The notes under the pieces were generated by a model, which saw nothing but the letters and a program-made list of their open reading frames with translations, made no database searches and was not told where the DNA came from. The position numbers were made by a program, and so were the translations under genes. From Candidatus Omnitrophota bacterium (GTDB lineage: Bacteria > Omnitrophota > Gorgyraeia > Zapsychrales > Zapsychraceae), in the NCBI GenBank assembly GCA_015233115.1, contig JADFYJ010000008.1, forward strand, positions 1 through 40,505: a DNA stretch of 40,505 nt. The letters run 5' to 3'. Shown one piece after another: positions 12,954 through 22,649 of the stretch. The stretch's first letter is position 1, and the number at the start of each line of letters is the position of its first letter.

Positions 12954-15812
12954 GTGAAAAAAGAAACAATGGGGCAGTCAGAAGAACGGTATCGCGCATT
13001 ATTTAACTTTTTAATTGAAGGGTTTTGCATCATTGAAATGATTTTTGACGATGACGGCAAGCCTGTTGATTACCGTTTTCTGGAAGTCAATCCCGCCTTT
13101 GAAGAACAAACCGGATTACATGGAGCAGAGGGAAAGTTAATGCGTGAGATTGCCCCTGAACATGAGGCGTTTTGGTTTGAAACTTACGGAAAAATCGCGT
13201 TGACAGGCGAACCTGCGCAATTTGAGCATGAAGCCAAAGCCTTGAACCGGTGGTTTGAGGTGCGCGCCTTTCGTATGGGCAAAGCAGATAACCGTGAGGT
13301 CGCCATATGTTTCAAGGATATCACCAAACGCAAGCATTCTGAGGCTGGTATGTTGGAAAATACGCGGCTTTTACAAGATGTCATTGATGGCAGCAATTCC
13401 CCCATTTTTCTCAAAGACGTTGAAGGAAAGTTTATCACCATTAACGCGTCGTTAGAGAGCATGCTGGGAATGTCTCGGGAAGAAATAAAAGGCAAGACCG
13501 ATTATGACATTGCTTCTAAGGAAGTTGCTGATTACTGGCGGGCTCACGATAAACAGGTCCTGGCGACTGGCAAGGCTATCCAGATTGAGGAAAAAGCTGA
13601 TCTTAAGGATGGTCACCATGTTTTTTTGGCGAATAAGTTCCCGCTTATGGATGCGACGGGAAAAATATATGGCATTGGGGCCATCTCTCACGACATCACT
13701 GATCGTAAGCGGGCGGAGGAAGCTTTTCAGGAAAACATGGAACGGCTTGACCTTGCTTTAATCTCATCGGGAATGGCCACTTTTGATTGGGATATCCTCA
13801 ACAATAAGCGTGTCTGGAGCGAAGGTGTTCATCGGTTGATGGGTACTAAATCGGAGGACTTTACCGGAAGCGCTGATGAATTTTTTCGTATCATCCATCC
13901 CGAAGACAAGAGTATCGTACAAGCTTCTCTGGCTAGGGCTGTTGAAACTGGAGACTATGAGACAGCATATCGTGCGGTTTGGCCGGACAGTAGTATTCAC
14001 CATATTGCTAGCAGAGGAAAAGTTCATCGGGATAATACAGGCCGGGCTGTTTCAATGACTGGTCTTTGCTGGGATGTTACTGAGCAAAAGCGTATTGAAG
14101 AGGTTTTACGGGAAAATGATAAAGAACTTAGAAAACTAAATAGAACACTTAAAGCTTTGAGTGATTCTAATCAGGCCATCATGCGAGCCGATAATGAGAA
14201 CGATTATTTGAACGAAGTTTGTCAAAATATTATCCAGGAATGTGGTCACGCAATGGTTTGGGTTGGATTTGCTGAACAGGATGAAGCAAAAACAGTGCGT
14301 CCGGTTGCTCAAGCGGGTTTTGAAGAAGGGTATTTGAAAACCGTGAATATTACTTGGGACGAAACTGATCGCGGCCGGGGTCCAACAGGGACGGCTATAC
14401 GGACAGGACAACTTTGTATTTGCAGAAACATGCTGACGGACCCTGATTTTGAGCCTTGGAGGCAGGAAGCGGTAAAGCGGGGATACGCCTCTTCCATTGT
14501 TTTTCCTCTGATGGCTTACGGTTCCGCGTTTGGCGCTATAATGATATATTCAAAAGACCCGGATCCTTTTTCAGAAAAAGAAGTGCAGTTGCTTTCTGAA
14601 TTGGCCAATGATCTGGCGTATGGCATAACATCAATCCGATTACGCGTAGAGCGCGATAAGATAGAAGAGGAGTTGAAAAGAGAGCGGAAAGTATTACACA
14701 CATTTATCAACAATATACCCGACTATGTTTATTGCAAGGATACTCAGAGTAAATTTATTATAGCTAATATATCCACTGCGCGGGCCATGAAATGCCAGTC
14801 TCCCGAAGATCTCGTGGGGAAAACCGACTTTGATTTTTACCCCAAAAAACTTGCGGATAAATATTTTGCTGATGAGCAGGAAATCATCAGAACCAGTCTG
14901 CCTAAGATGGGAATGGAAGAGGAACTTGTCGACCAAAATGCGGACATTAGGATACTTTTGACGAGTAAAGTCCCGTTGTTAGACAATGCTGGCCTTGTTA
15001 TCGGATTGGTCGGGATTGGTAGGGATATTACACAGCAAAAACTTGCTGAAGATATTTTGAAACGTGATAAAGAAACTTTTGAAAAGCTTGTGCAAGAAAG
15101 AACCCAGGATCTCATTGAAACACAGATGGAATTGGACAGGGCAAAACGCCTTTCCGACATTGGCACCTTAGCGGCAACGGTGGCCCATGAGCTGCGCAAT
15201 CCGCTCGCCGCGATAGCTATGGCAGCGGCTAACATTCAGCGTAAAATAAAGGGTGCCGTCTCTTTCGAACGTCATTTCCATACCATTGAAAAAAAAATTA
15301 CGCAGAGCGATTTAATCATTAATAATCTGTTGTTTTATTCACGGCTGCGAAAGCCCAGTTTACAAAATATAGAAATTCATTCCATTCTTGAGGAATGCGT
15401 GGATTTAGCGGAAAAACAGCATAATGGAAAAATAGTATTTGAGAGGCGGTTTGATCCGATAAAAAACATTGTGATTGAAGCGGATGTTTTGCAAATGCAT
15501 GAAATATTTTCAAATCTCCTGAATAATGCCTGCGACGCGATTGTTGATGTTATGGGGAGGATAGAAATAACCACCAAGCATGATGAAGCTTTTGTGAAGA
15601 TTTACATAAAAGATAACGGGGAGGGGATATCAAAAGAAAATTTAAAACAAATTTTCGAGCCTTTTTTTACGACGAAAGCCAAGGGAACTGGCTTGGGTCT
15701 TACGGTGTGTTATCAAGTCATGAAAATGCACGGCGGGACAATAGGCTTCACCAGTGAACCAGGCCAAGGGACTGTTGTGGAAATTGTCCTGCCTAAAAAG
15801 CATCACTCGTAA
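12954..15812 (+). CDS. Cytoplasmic multi-PAS/GAF sensor histidine kinase
   Basis: GTG 12954 is chosen because AGGGGA lies seven bases upstream; the 24 codons before it overlap the leader hairpin. The 952-residue protein has no membrane segment. Domains in order are PAS (about 10-125), PAS (about 130-255, FLKDVEGKFITINAS), PAS (about 260-380) and GAF (about 395-570). A further PAS follows (about 580-705, YVYCKDTQSKFIIANIS), then HisKA with the phospho-acceptor His745 (ATVAHELRNPLAAI), then HATPase_c. The last has an N-box (NLLNNACDAI), a G1 box (DNGEGISKENL) and a G2 box (GTGLGLTVCYQV). It should autophosphorylate in response to cytoplasmic signals. No response regulator is encoded nearby, so it is an orphan kinase. 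Confidence 0.9.
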   Translation: MKKETMGQSEERYRALFNFLIEGFCIIEMIFDDDGKPVDYRFLEVNPAFEEQTGLHGAEGKLMREIAPEHEAFWFETYGKIALTGEPAQFEHEAKALNRWFEVRAFRMGKADNREVAICFKDITKRKHSEAGMLENTRLLQDVIDGSNSPIFLKDVEGKFITINASLESMLGMSREEIKGKTDYDIASKEVADYWRAHDKQVLATGKAIQIEEKADLKDGHHVFLANKFPLMDATGKIYGIGAISHDITDRKRAEEAFQENMERLDLALISSGMATFDWDILNNKRVWSEGVHRLMGTKSEDFTGSADEFFRIIHPEDKSIVQASLARAVETGDYETAYRAVWPDSSIHHIASRGKVHRDNTGRAVSMTGLCWDVTEQKRIEEVLRENDKELRKLNRTLKALSDSNQAIMRADNENDYLNEVCQNIIQECGHAMVWVGFAEQDEAKTVRPVAQAGFEEGYLKTVNITWDETDRGRGPTGTAIRTGQLCICRNMLTDPDFEPWRQEAVKRGYASSIVFPLMAYGSAFGAIMIYSKDPDPFSEKEVQLLSELANDLAYGITSIRLRVERDKIEEELKRERKVLHTFINNIPDYVYCKDTQSKFIIANISTARAMKCQSPEDLVGKTDFDFYPKKLADKYFADEQEIIRTSLPKMGMEEELVDQNADIRILLTSKVPLLDNAGLVIGLVGIGRDITQQKLAEDILKRDKETFEKLVQERTQDLIETQMELDRAKRLSDIGTLAATVAHELRNPLAAIAMAAANIQRKIKGAVSFERHFHTIEKKITQSDLIINNLLFYSRLRKPSLQNIEIHSILEECVDLAEKQHNGKIVFERRFDPIKNIVIEADVLQMHEIFSNLLNNACDAIVDVMGRIEITTKHDEAFVKIYIKDNGEGISKENLKQIFEPFFTTKAKGTGLGLTVCYQVMKMHGGTIGFTSEPGQGTVVEIVLPKKHHS

Positions 15813-15825
15813 AGGAGTGGTTTTC
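15802..15825 (+). terminator. Probable terminator at the kinase 3' end
   Basis: ATCACTC (15802-15808) pairs with GAGTGGT (15815-15821), with one G-T pair, and is followed by TTTTC. The kinase stop codon lies in the loop. The stem is short, so confidence is moderate. Confidence 0.45.
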
Positions 15826-15826
15826 T

Positions 15827-16756
15827 TTAAAAAAATTCCAATCGTAAACGGCTGGGATAGGGAAAATGATTCAGTTTGGGATCTTGTATCAGGTTGGCCC
15901 CTATATCCGCTATTTTTTTTGCCTTTTCTTCTTCCCCGGATTTTCTTAAAATATTTTCTGCAAAACGGTAAACCAAGGGATTAGTGGATTTTATTTTTAT
16001 GGCTTGAATAAAGAATGATAATGCTTCATCAATATTTCCTGTTTCCATCGCCACAGCTCCCGCGTAAAAATAAAAAGGTTCCCGATTGGTTATGCCCCGG
16101 GAGGTCATGCCTTTTGTTGCAAATATCTTCGCCATAGCGTAATTTCGGTTGAGATAGTGGGCTGCCGTCAACAATAAACAGGCATTTTCGTGCGCTTGAT
16201 TTATTTGATCAAGCAAATCTGTATTTTGGCCTCCCAAGAACTGGCGATAAACAACTGAGCTTGCCATCGTGGTTATGATTTTGTCGGCTGGTAATAACAG
16301 GCTTTTTTCTAAATAAAGGATCGATTGGTCCCAATTTCCTCTCATAAAAAGCAGCACTCCGGCATCATAAACGTTCCAGAAAATAGTAGGTTCGGTATCG
16401 GCGGAATGGAGGATATGCAAAAGTGCCTGGTCTTCTTGACCAAACCCATAATATTCGCATAAGCCTAAGAACATTTCCGCATCGGATTTTGCCGGAAAAG
16501 TTTTCAGGACCATGTGGAAATAGGCCGTTAAATTTTTCCAATCAACAGCTGAGGCGGGGATCTGGTTTTTCGAAAAATAAAATAATTGAGACAGATTAAG
16601 ATCTGCAGCTGTGTCATTAATTCTGCGGATATTAACAGAACGTATAGTAACCGGCACATTAACGCATATTGTAAGGGCAATAATAATGAACAGATAGAGG
16701 AAACCTTCCCGGAAGAATAACCAGCGGAAACGGGCGAAAGGTTTTCTATTGGCCAT
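15827..16756 (-). CDS. Membrane-anchored TPR-repeat protein
   Basis: The 309-residue protein has one N-terminal membrane segment (about residues 15-34, FLYLFIIIALTICVNVPV). Helical repeats of TPR character follow (AAHYLNRNYAMAKIFATKGM, AGAVAMETGNIDEALSFFIQ, YRFAENILRKSGEEEKAKKI). The soluble part is probably periplasmic and mediates protein contacts. Its ATG overlaps the end of the upstream YfhO-like gene by 11 bases, so the two are translated together and probably act in one envelope glycan or membrane complex. Confidence 0.75.
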   Translation of the reverse strand: MANRKPFARFRWLFFREGFLYLFIIIALTICVNVPVTIRSVNIRRINDTAADLNLSQLFYFSKNQIPASAVDWKNLTAYFHMVLKTFPAKSDAEMFLGLCEYYGFGQEDQALLHILHSADTEPTIFWNVYDAGVLLFMRGNWDQSILYLEKSLLLPADKIITTMASSVVYRQFLGGQNTDLLDQINQAHENACLLLTAAHYLNRNYAMAKIFATKGMTSRGITNREPFYFYAGAVAMETGNIDEALSFFIQAIKIKSTNPLVYRFAENILRKSGEEEKAKKIADIGANLIQDPKLNHFPYPSRLRLEFF

Positions 16757-18947
16757 GTGCCACCGCTTTCTTAAATAGGAAGCTTTCTTTAAATCCCAAT
16801 ACGATAAGAGTGATCAGCATAATAAAAAACATCCCTAATAAAAGATAGGCTTCTGCATACCGCAGCGGCGATAGAAACCGGAATACGACTCTATGCTGGC
16901 CCGGTGGAATCCACGCGCCTCTAAACGCGTAATTTCCCCGTAAGAGACGGCCTTCACGTCCGTCGATATATACGTGCCAGCCAGTGTGATATCCGTTTGT
17001 CCATAATAGAAATTGGGGATGATCGAGAAGGGTTTGGAGACAAAGGGTATTGGAGTCGAACGATAGCACTTTGACGGCAGAAGAACCTTCGTAGATGACT
17101 TGCGCTTTTTGTACGTAGGGAGCTTCAAATCGTAAATCTTCCGGTTCGCTTTCATTTTTTGACAAAAGAGCAGTGTTTTGAAGCGTTTGCCACATGGTGT
17201 CAAGTTTAGCAAAAAATGGTCCAGGGGCGGATTCATCCAACGCCAGAGTGTTGTCAAAAAGCAGCAGTTTGTTGGCGGTGAATTTTTGAATATTATTTTG
17301 GTCTATGAATTGCTTGATATTATTGATCCAGGGGTTTTCATAGTATCCCGAGGTTGATAGTTGTGATAAATCACCTGGTTTAATATTTTTTTCGCTGATA
17401 GGCAGAACGGATAAGGGGGAGGGTAACAAAAATTGTCCTTCATAAAAAGATTTGTGGTCAGTCAGGTAGGTTTGGTTAAATATCAGAGAATTCCGCTCAA
17501 TATAATGTCCCCACTCAATGGGCTGGATGATCAGGCTTATCCATAATAGTATGGCTAGTAATCCTTCTTTCCCTCGTCCCATAAGGGTAAAAATAAAAAA
17601 TATCAGCGACATCCCAACCGCAAAATAAGAGCTTAAGGCAACACCTTTTTGCGTAAAAAGCCCGATTACGAAAAGGACATGGATGATAATGACAAACCCC
17701 AGGATAGCGGCATTTTTTCGGTTTTGATGATTTTGCAGGAAAATACGCAGCTGTTCCATGACCAAGAGGATGGCCATAGGGACAACTCCCAGCCAAAGGA
17801 AGAAATGCATCATTCTCATGTAACGAAAGAAAAAAACATGTTTCAAGAAAAACGGATATAATCGCCCGGCAAGGGTCATGGCGATTAAGGCCAGAAATGT
17901 TCCGGTTAAAAGCAAAAAAGTTTTCCGCCGGGAAACAGGATTGATGATGGCTAATAACAGCATGATGAAAAAGAAATATGCCATATTAAAATCGCCAATA
18001 CGCAGGGCAGGGTGATTTGAAAATGTTTTATCGAAATACCCATGTGTGATAATGTCCATGACCGTGCGGGATGATGCGGAGCTGTTGGTACTGGTATCAC
18101 TTATACGGCCAACCGCGATTTCAGATGAGTCCGCGGATCCCACATGCCGGGGCGGAAGGACAAATCCTCCTTTTTTGGATTCCGAATAAAAGTCAATCGC
18201 GGGAACGCAGGCTAATAGAAAAAAACCTAATGATAGCGTCGCAAAGAATTTGTGCGTGCTTATAAATTTTAGGGAATTTTTAAGAAAAATGAAGGACTCT
18301 TTAATAAAAAACAGGCTAAAGAAAAATAAAGAAGCACCGATGACTGTTATCGCAAAAAAGGGAATATACGTGGTGATCATGAGCGCTGCGGTAAAGCCGA
18401 TCCCCAGAAATTGGTGTTTTTTTTGGTCTCGGGCAAAGCTAAAAAGAAAATAAAAGAACCATACCAACGGAACAAACAGCAAGACTTCAAAACTGCAAAA
18501 AATTTGTGCCCCCCATGAGAAAAGCAAAAGAAGATACGCGCCGGTTGAGGTCAGACGGTCTTTTAAAAAAAGTTTTGCTATGAGCCAAAACCCGACAACG
18601 CCTATAAAATAATAAAACACCAGAAAGATGATGTGCGCGTGTACAGGGGAGACATTCAAAAGCTTAAGCCCGTTAATGATCCAATAGAAAGGATTAAATT
18701 CGCCCATCCTTCTTAAAAAGAAATTCCACGGAACTCCCCCGGCATATTCAGCGTTCCATAAGGGATAAACTCCGCGGAGGATATTGTCGAGAAAAAAACG
18801 GCTGTCCCAATAATAGGTAAAGGCATCCACCCTCAGGGCAAGTCTTCCGGAAATGTATCCCCACCAGGAGATCATCCAAATGATAAAGGGAAGGATCACT
18901 AAAAAAAGGAATTCACGAAGAGCTGATGCAAAAATAAATTGGATCAC
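16746..18947 (-). CDS. YfhO-like polytopic membrane protein (GT-C glycosyltransferase fold)
   Basis: This 733-residue protein has about 13 hydrophobic helices. The first extracytoplasmic loop contains DAFTYYWDSRFFLDN and PLWNAEYAGGVPW, the acidic/aromatic loop typical of YfhO/GT-C proteins. A long extracytoplasmic region (about 470-690) ends with WTNGYHTGWHVYIDG and FRGAWIPPGQHRVVFRF, followed by a last helix; this is the YfhO C-terminal signature. Family members move sugars from polyprenyl carriers, for example in teichoic-acid glycosylation in Firmicutes; the substrate here is unknown. It is followed, with overlap, by the TPR gene. Confidence 0.85.
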   Translation of the reverse strand: MIQFIFASALREFLFLVILPFIIWMISWWGYISGRLALRVDAFTYYWDSRFFLDNILRGVYPLWNAEYAGGVPWNFFLRRMGEFNPFYWIINGLKLLNVSPVHAHIIFLVFYYFIGVVGFWLIAKLFLKDRLTSTGAYLLLLFSWGAQIFCSFEVLLFVPLVWFFYFLFSFARDQKKHQFLGIGFTAALMITTYIPFFAITVIGASLFFFSLFFIKESFIFLKNSLKFISTHKFFATLSLGFFLLACVPAIDFYSESKKGGFVLPPRHVGSADSSEIAVGRISDTSTNSSASSRTVMDIITHGYFDKTFSNHPALRIGDFNMAYFFFIMLLLAIINPVSRRKTFLLLTGTFLALIAMTLAGRLYPFFLKHVFFFRYMRMMHFFLWLGVVPMAILLVMEQLRIFLQNHQNRKNAAILGFVIIIHVLFVIGLFTQKGVALSSYFAVGMSLIFFIFTLMGRGKEGLLAILLWISLIIQPIEWGHYIERNSLIFNQTYLTDHKSFYEGQFLLPSPLSVLPISEKNIKPGDLSQLSTSGYYENPWINNIKQFIDQNNIQKFTANKLLLFDNTLALDESAPGPFFAKLDTMWQTLQNTALLSKNESEPEDLRFEAPYVQKAQVIYEGSSAVKVLSFDSNTLCLQTLLDHPQFLLWTNGYHTGWHVYIDGREGRLLRGNYAFRGAWIPPGQHRVVFRFLSPLRYAEAYLLLGMFFIMLITLIVLGFKESFLFKKAVAHGQ

Positions 18948-19112
18948 GCAACAAGCCTTATAATAATTTATAAAAATTTATGAGCTTACTTTATCATGCT
19001 TCGAATTGTTTCTCAAATAAAATCAGGGTGATTTTTCAAACGTCTTGAAAAAAACCGAACTTAGTATAAAATATTATGATTAAATAAAATTTAAAATATT
19101 ATGGGAGGGTAT

Positions 19113-19655
19113 ATGCGAGAAAAATTCAGAGTCGGGATAATCATTATGGGCATGTCTGCTGTTTTCGTTTTGCAAGCTAATGCTCAACAGGTATCCAATG
19201 CTGTTAAGCCTCATGATCAGGGCGCAGGAGCTCAACTACGGCAGGAAATAGAAGCATTAGAAAAACAAGTGAAACCATTGCAGGATCAACTTAAAGCGAT
19301 TGAAGCTCAAACTAAGCCCATCAGAGAGCAATTGCGTCCGATGCAGGATAAAATAAAAGAGGTGGTTGATCAAGAAAAGCCATTGCGGGATCAAATTATC
19401 AAAATTGAAGCTCAGGTCAAACCCATCCGGGAACAAATGCGTCCGATGCAGGAAAAAATAAAAGCATTGGCAGATCAGCAAAAACCGCTGAGGGATCAAC
19501 TCGCAAAGATGGAGCTTCAGATTAGACCAATCAGAGAACAACTGCATACAATTATGAATAAAATGCAGGCGGATCGTAAACAGTTGGAACAGTTGCATGC
19601 CGAACGCCGGGCACACCGCGAGGAAATAAAGCAAACGCAGGGGAAAGGGAAATAA
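19113..19655 (+). CDS. Exported coiled-coil protein with Lys-Pro tandem repeats
   Basis: ATG 19113 is preferred to ATG 19101 because the latter overlaps the Shine-Dalgarno GGAGGG. The 180-residue product has a signal peptide (cleavage after ANAQ). Three tandem repeats of about 35 residues follow (about 49-84, 85-119, 120-154), built from KPLRDQL, IEAQ, KPIREQLRPMQ and KIK. Each turn of charged helix is interrupted by Lys-Pro, Arg-Pro or related pairs at regular spacing, giving kinked coiled coils. The tail is Lys-, Gln- and Arg-rich. A probable promoter (TTGAAA 19045, TAAAAT 19067) lies upstream. The next gene, a methyltransferase, starts one base after the stop. Confidence 0.8.
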   Translation: MREKFRVGIIIMGMSAVFVLQANAQQVSNAVKPHDQGAGAQLRQEIEALEKQVKPLQDQLKAIEAQTKPIREQLRPMQDKIKEVVDQEKPLRDQIIKIEAQVKPIREQMRPMQEKIKALADQQKPLRDQLAKMELQIRPIREQLHTIMNKMQADRKQLEQLHAERRAHREEIKQTQGKGK

Positions 19656-19656
19656 A

Positions 19657-20256
19657 ATGGACGTTCACGAGCGCGGGATGCTTGATCAGGACACCTGGGA
19701 GAATTTTTTTGATGTGAAAAAAATTTTTGCTATGCTTAAACTTAACAATCGCGTCCATGATGTGGTTGAGTTGGGTTGTGGATATGGGACATTTACAATT
19801 CCGGCTGCAGAAATTATCAGTGGCAAAATTGTCGCGGTCGACAACGACCCGGAAATGATCCGGTTGACTTCAGAGCGGATCCAACAACATCGGCTTGAAA
19901 ATGTAGAGGTCATACAGCGTGATTTTATCGCGACAGGTTCAAGTGTAAAAAATCGCAGCATGGAGTATGTTATGCTTTTTAATATTTTAAACGCGGATAA
20001 TCAACAAATTTTGTTCAAAGAAGCAAAACGGGTTTTAAAAAAATGGGGTCAGGTGGCAGTGCTTCAATGGAACAACGAAGCGGATATGCCTGATGGTTTT
20101 GATATAGCAGAAAGTCCTAGGCCGGAACAATGCCGGGAGTGGGCTCGCGCTGCGGGATTGGGATTTGTGGGCCAGTTTGATATTAAGCCCTATCATTGTG
20201 GAATGGTGTTTGTCAAAGGTAACACCCTGAAAAGCAGTTGGACCATGGGAAAGTAA
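19657..20256 (+). CDS. Class I SAM-dependent methyltransferase
   Basis: The 199-residue protein has a Rossmann methyltransferase core: motif I VVELGCGYGTFTIPAAE (about residues 30-46), an acidic end of strand 2 in VAVDNDPEM, and a motif IV-like region MEYVMLFNILNAD. The start MDVHERGMLDQDTWENFF matches what I recall of a stand-alone family of small methyltransferases. The substrate is not known. It is one base downstream of the Lys-Pro repeat protein and precedes a radical SAM gene, so the three are probably transcribed together. Confidence 0.85.
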   Translation: MDVHERGMLDQDTWENFFDVKKIFAMLKLNNRVHDVVELGCGYGTFTIPAAEIISGKIVAVDNDPEMIRLTSERIQQHRLENVEVIQRDFIATGSSVKNRSMEYVMLFNILNADNQQILFKEAKRVLKKWGQVAVLQWNNEADMPDGFDIAESPRPEQCREWARAAGLGFVGQFDIKPYHCGMVFVKGNTLKSSWTMGK

Positions 20257-20294
20257 AGATATTCAGCCTAAATGTTTTTAAAAGTGAGACGAAG

Positions 20295-21281
20295 ATGCAT
20301 TGTTCAATATCTGATGGAATATTTAAATTTTGGGAAACCAATCGTTCCGAAAAACTCCACTATTATCCCAAGAAAATTTCGATCGAACCGGGCAATATCT
20401 GCAATTTGCGCTGCCCGCTTTGTCCGACGAATGACAAAGAGAACCGGCATGTGCCCAAGCAGATGATGTCCTTGGACAGCTTTAAAATTATTTTTGATAA
20501 AATTAAACCTTTTGTGCTGACTCTTGATTTATTTAATTGGGGTGAACCGTTTTTAAACAAGGATATTGGCTTGTTTGTTAAATACGTCAAAGAACAAAAG
20601 CCCAAGGTTCGGATTATTATAGACAGTAACTTTAATATTGTGACTGATGAGCAAATTGATCAAATTGTCCGGTATGGGTTGGATGTGATCCATGTTTCCT
20701 GTGATGGTGCTACGCAAAAAATTTATGAACAATACCGCGTGGGAGGAAATATCGCGACCGTGATGGAAAACATGAAGAAACTGGTGGCGAAAAAGAAAGA
20801 ATTAAACCGGTCTTTGCCTTATGTCGAGTGGAAATATTTAGTGTTTAAACATAATCAACAGGAAGTGGAGCTGGCGGCCGCGAAAGCGAAAGAAATCGGG
20901 GTTGGTTTCTCGGCGAGCGGGATGCGTATCAACTGCGGTAAAGAGATTTTCGAAAATATTACGACGTCCGTTGAGAGGGACAAGGACTGGATTCCCGATG
21001 ATCCGGCCTTTAATAATTACCAGCAAGTCTCATCTGAAGGCAGGAAATTTTGTCCTAAACCGTGGAGAACCATGACCGTGGACTGGAACGGCAATGTGGT
21101 GCCATGCGGCGCGTTATATGAATGTGAAAAATATGGCTTTGGCAACCTGCTTACGCAGTCTTTCGAAGAGGTATGGAACAGCCCTAAATTCCGCGACGCC
21201 CGCCGGGTTATTTCCGGAAAAAAACATGAAGCCCCGGTGATTTGTCAGGTTTGTAAAACTAATGGGTATCAATATTTTTAA
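20295..21281 (+). CDS. Radical SAM protein with SPASM domain
   Basis: The radical SAM signature CNLRCPLC (CxxxCxxC) lies near residue 38 when counted from ATG 20295. It is preceded by ISIEPGN-type sequence and followed by FNWGEPFLNKD (the GGE-like motif) and VSCDGAT. The C-terminal SPASM region has FCPKPW, DWNGNVVPCGALYEC, FGNLLTQSFEEVW and CQVCKTNG, which bind one or two auxiliary Fe-S clusters. SPASM proteins often modify peptides or proteins or act in maturation. An in-frame TTG at 20238 overlapping the methyltransferase is a possible start but less likely. The substrate is unknown. Confidence 0.88.
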   Translation: MHCSISDGIFKFWETNRSEKLHYYPKKISIEPGNICNLRCPLCPTNDKENRHVPKQMMSLDSFKIIFDKIKPFVLTLDLFNWGEPFLNKDIGLFVKYVKEQKPKVRIIIDSNFNIVTDEQIDQIVRYGLDVIHVSCDGATQKIYEQYRVGGNIATVMENMKKLVAKKKELNRSLPYVEWKYLVFKHNQQEVELAAAKAKEIGVGFSASGMRINCGKEIFENITTSVERDKDWIPDDPAFNNYQQVSSEGRKFCPKPWRTMTVDWNGNVVPCGALYECEKYGFGNLLTQSFEEVWNSPKFRDARRVISGKKHEAPVICQVCKTNGYQYF

Positions 21282-21309
21282 TAATGAAGGGTAAAGAGGA
21301 GAAAGAACA

Positions 21310-22140
21310 ATGAAAATTATTAAATCTGTTTTTTTATTGGTTTTCATGTTTTTGGGTGTAGGAGCTTGGGTTTTTATCGGCGCTGCTCAGGCTGATCCTA
21401 TTGCGGATGAAATATTGAGTTATCAAAAAAATCCTCCTCGGTTAAATGCAAAAGTGAAGAGTCATTTTGTGTCTCCAGAAGTTAACGGAGATATGGTTTT
21501 GTATATTAGGTCTGATGAAGACCCTATGCTGATTAAAGCTGATATTTTAATGGACGTTCCTGAAAAAGTAAAACAAAGCGGGCTTTCAAAAATAAAGGCT
21601 ACGAACTATACCAAACAAGCGCGCGGCGCTTCAACTCCAGAGCAAATGTTATCTTGTACTGAGATGCCGGGCATGGGAGAGCATTGCATGAATCTTCCTA
21701 CCAATTTGGCCAATAATGATATGCAAAAGAATATTGTGGAAGCGGAGCGGTTGGGGCCCAGGACGATCGCGGGAAAAATCGGAAAATGTTACCGCTATCA
21801 AGGGACTTTTCAAATGTCGCCAGCTCAAATGGGACAACAAAAAAACAGGAATGAATCGTCTTGGCATGAAACCTGTCTTACGGATCAGGGGCTTCCGCTT
21901 TATGAAAAACAAACAAAAACTAAAACGGGCGGATTAATTGCAGAAATAACGACATTTTCCATTGAGGAAGGAGTCGTTTCAAAAGAGGATGTAAAATTTC
22001 CTGATACTGATGCCCAGGCTGTAAATCCGTTTCAAATGATACAGCAACAAATGCAGCAGAATGGGGATAAGCCAAATTCTGAGCAAATGCAGCAAATGAT
22101 GCAGAAAATGCAGGAATTAAAAGAGCAGTACGGAAAATAA
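21310..22140 (+). CDS. Exported protein of unknown function with Met/Gln-rich tail
   Basis: AGGAG lies eight bases before ATG 21310. The 276-residue product has a signal peptide ending near AQAD, a mature domain of about 200 residues with four cysteines (SCTEMPGMGEHC, KCYRYQG, ETCLTD) and a low-complexity Met/Gln tail ending LKEQYGK. The body recalls proteins in which a substrate is bound by a beta sheet, such as the LolA-like fold, but no signature is clear. The cysteines suggest disulfides, so it is probably periplasmic. A strong terminator follows. Confidence 0.65.
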   Translation: MKIIKSVFLLVFMFLGVGAWVFIGAAQADPIADEILSYQKNPPRLNAKVKSHFVSPEVNGDMVLYIRSDEDPMLIKADILMDVPEKVKQSGLSKIKATNYTKQARGASTPEQMLSCTEMPGMGEHCMNLPTNLANNDMQKNIVEAERLGPRTIAGKIGKCYRYQGTFQMSPAQMGQQKNRNESSWHETCLTDQGLPLYEKQTKTKTGGLIAEITTFSIEEGVVSKEDVKFPDTDAQAVNPFQMIQQQMQQNGDKPNSEQMQQMMQKMQELKEQYGK

Positions 22141-22166
22141 AAAGTATTACAATTTTTAATGTATTT

Positions 22167-22195
22167 AAAAGGCAACTCTTATGAGTTGCCTTTTT
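22167..22195 (+). terminator. Intrinsic terminator
   Basis: GGCAACTC (22171-22178), loop TTAT, GAGTTGCC (22183-22190) and TTTTT form a textbook hairpin ending the preceding transcript. Confidence 0.9.
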
Positions 22196-22298
22196 GCAGT
22201 GTTAATGACTTGACCTTTCGTCGTATAGACAATTTCCTTCCATATTTTATACTAAGTCATCTTGCGTTAAACAACGATTTAAAGAAAGGAAGGGTATT

Positions 22299-22616
22299 AT
22301 GAAAAAAAAGCTTAATTTAGCATTACTATCTGGACTGGCAGTTATCCTGCTTGCGGGGTGTGCCACGATTTATCCTGTAGGGATGTTGTATTCAGATGTC
22401 GCCGTCCCAGTTACGGTCGGAACAGGAGATGGGTCATATTCAAAGGTAGGGACCGCCAAAACAATGTCATATTTTACGCTTATTGCGACCGGTGATTCTA
22501 GTATAGAAGCAGCGGCTAAAAACGGCGGAGTTACTCGGATTAAATATGTTGACCATAAGGTGAAAAATTTTCTTGGAATTTATGGTGAATATACAACCTA
22601 TGTGTATGGTGATTAA
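22299..22616 (+). CDS. TRL-like family lipoprotein
   Basis: The 105-residue protein has a lipobox LAGC (Cys at residue 21) followed by ATIYPVGMLYSDVAVPVT. Further on come GSYSKVGTAKTMSYFTLIATGDSSIEAAAKNGGVTRIKYVDH and a closing GIYGEYTTYVYG. This is the TRL-like (PF13146) pattern; the function of the family is not established. AAAGGAAGG lies before ATG 22299. A promoter is likely at TAGACA (22226-22231), 16 bases, TATACT (22248-22253). Confidence 0.85.
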   Translation: MKKKLNLALLSGLAVILLAGCATIYPVGMLYSDVAVPVTVGTGDGSYSKVGTAKTMSYFTLIATGDSSIEAAAKNGGVTRIKYVDHKVKNFLGIYGEYTTYVYGD

Positions 22617-22649
22617 TTTTTATAAACAGGGTCAAAGGAGGATATAAAT

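Noticed and set aside
13184..15235. Several long open frames on the minus strand inside the multi-PAS kinase
   Set aside because: They lie fully within a well-supported kinase gene and have no domain or ribosome binding site; they are by-products of codon bias.
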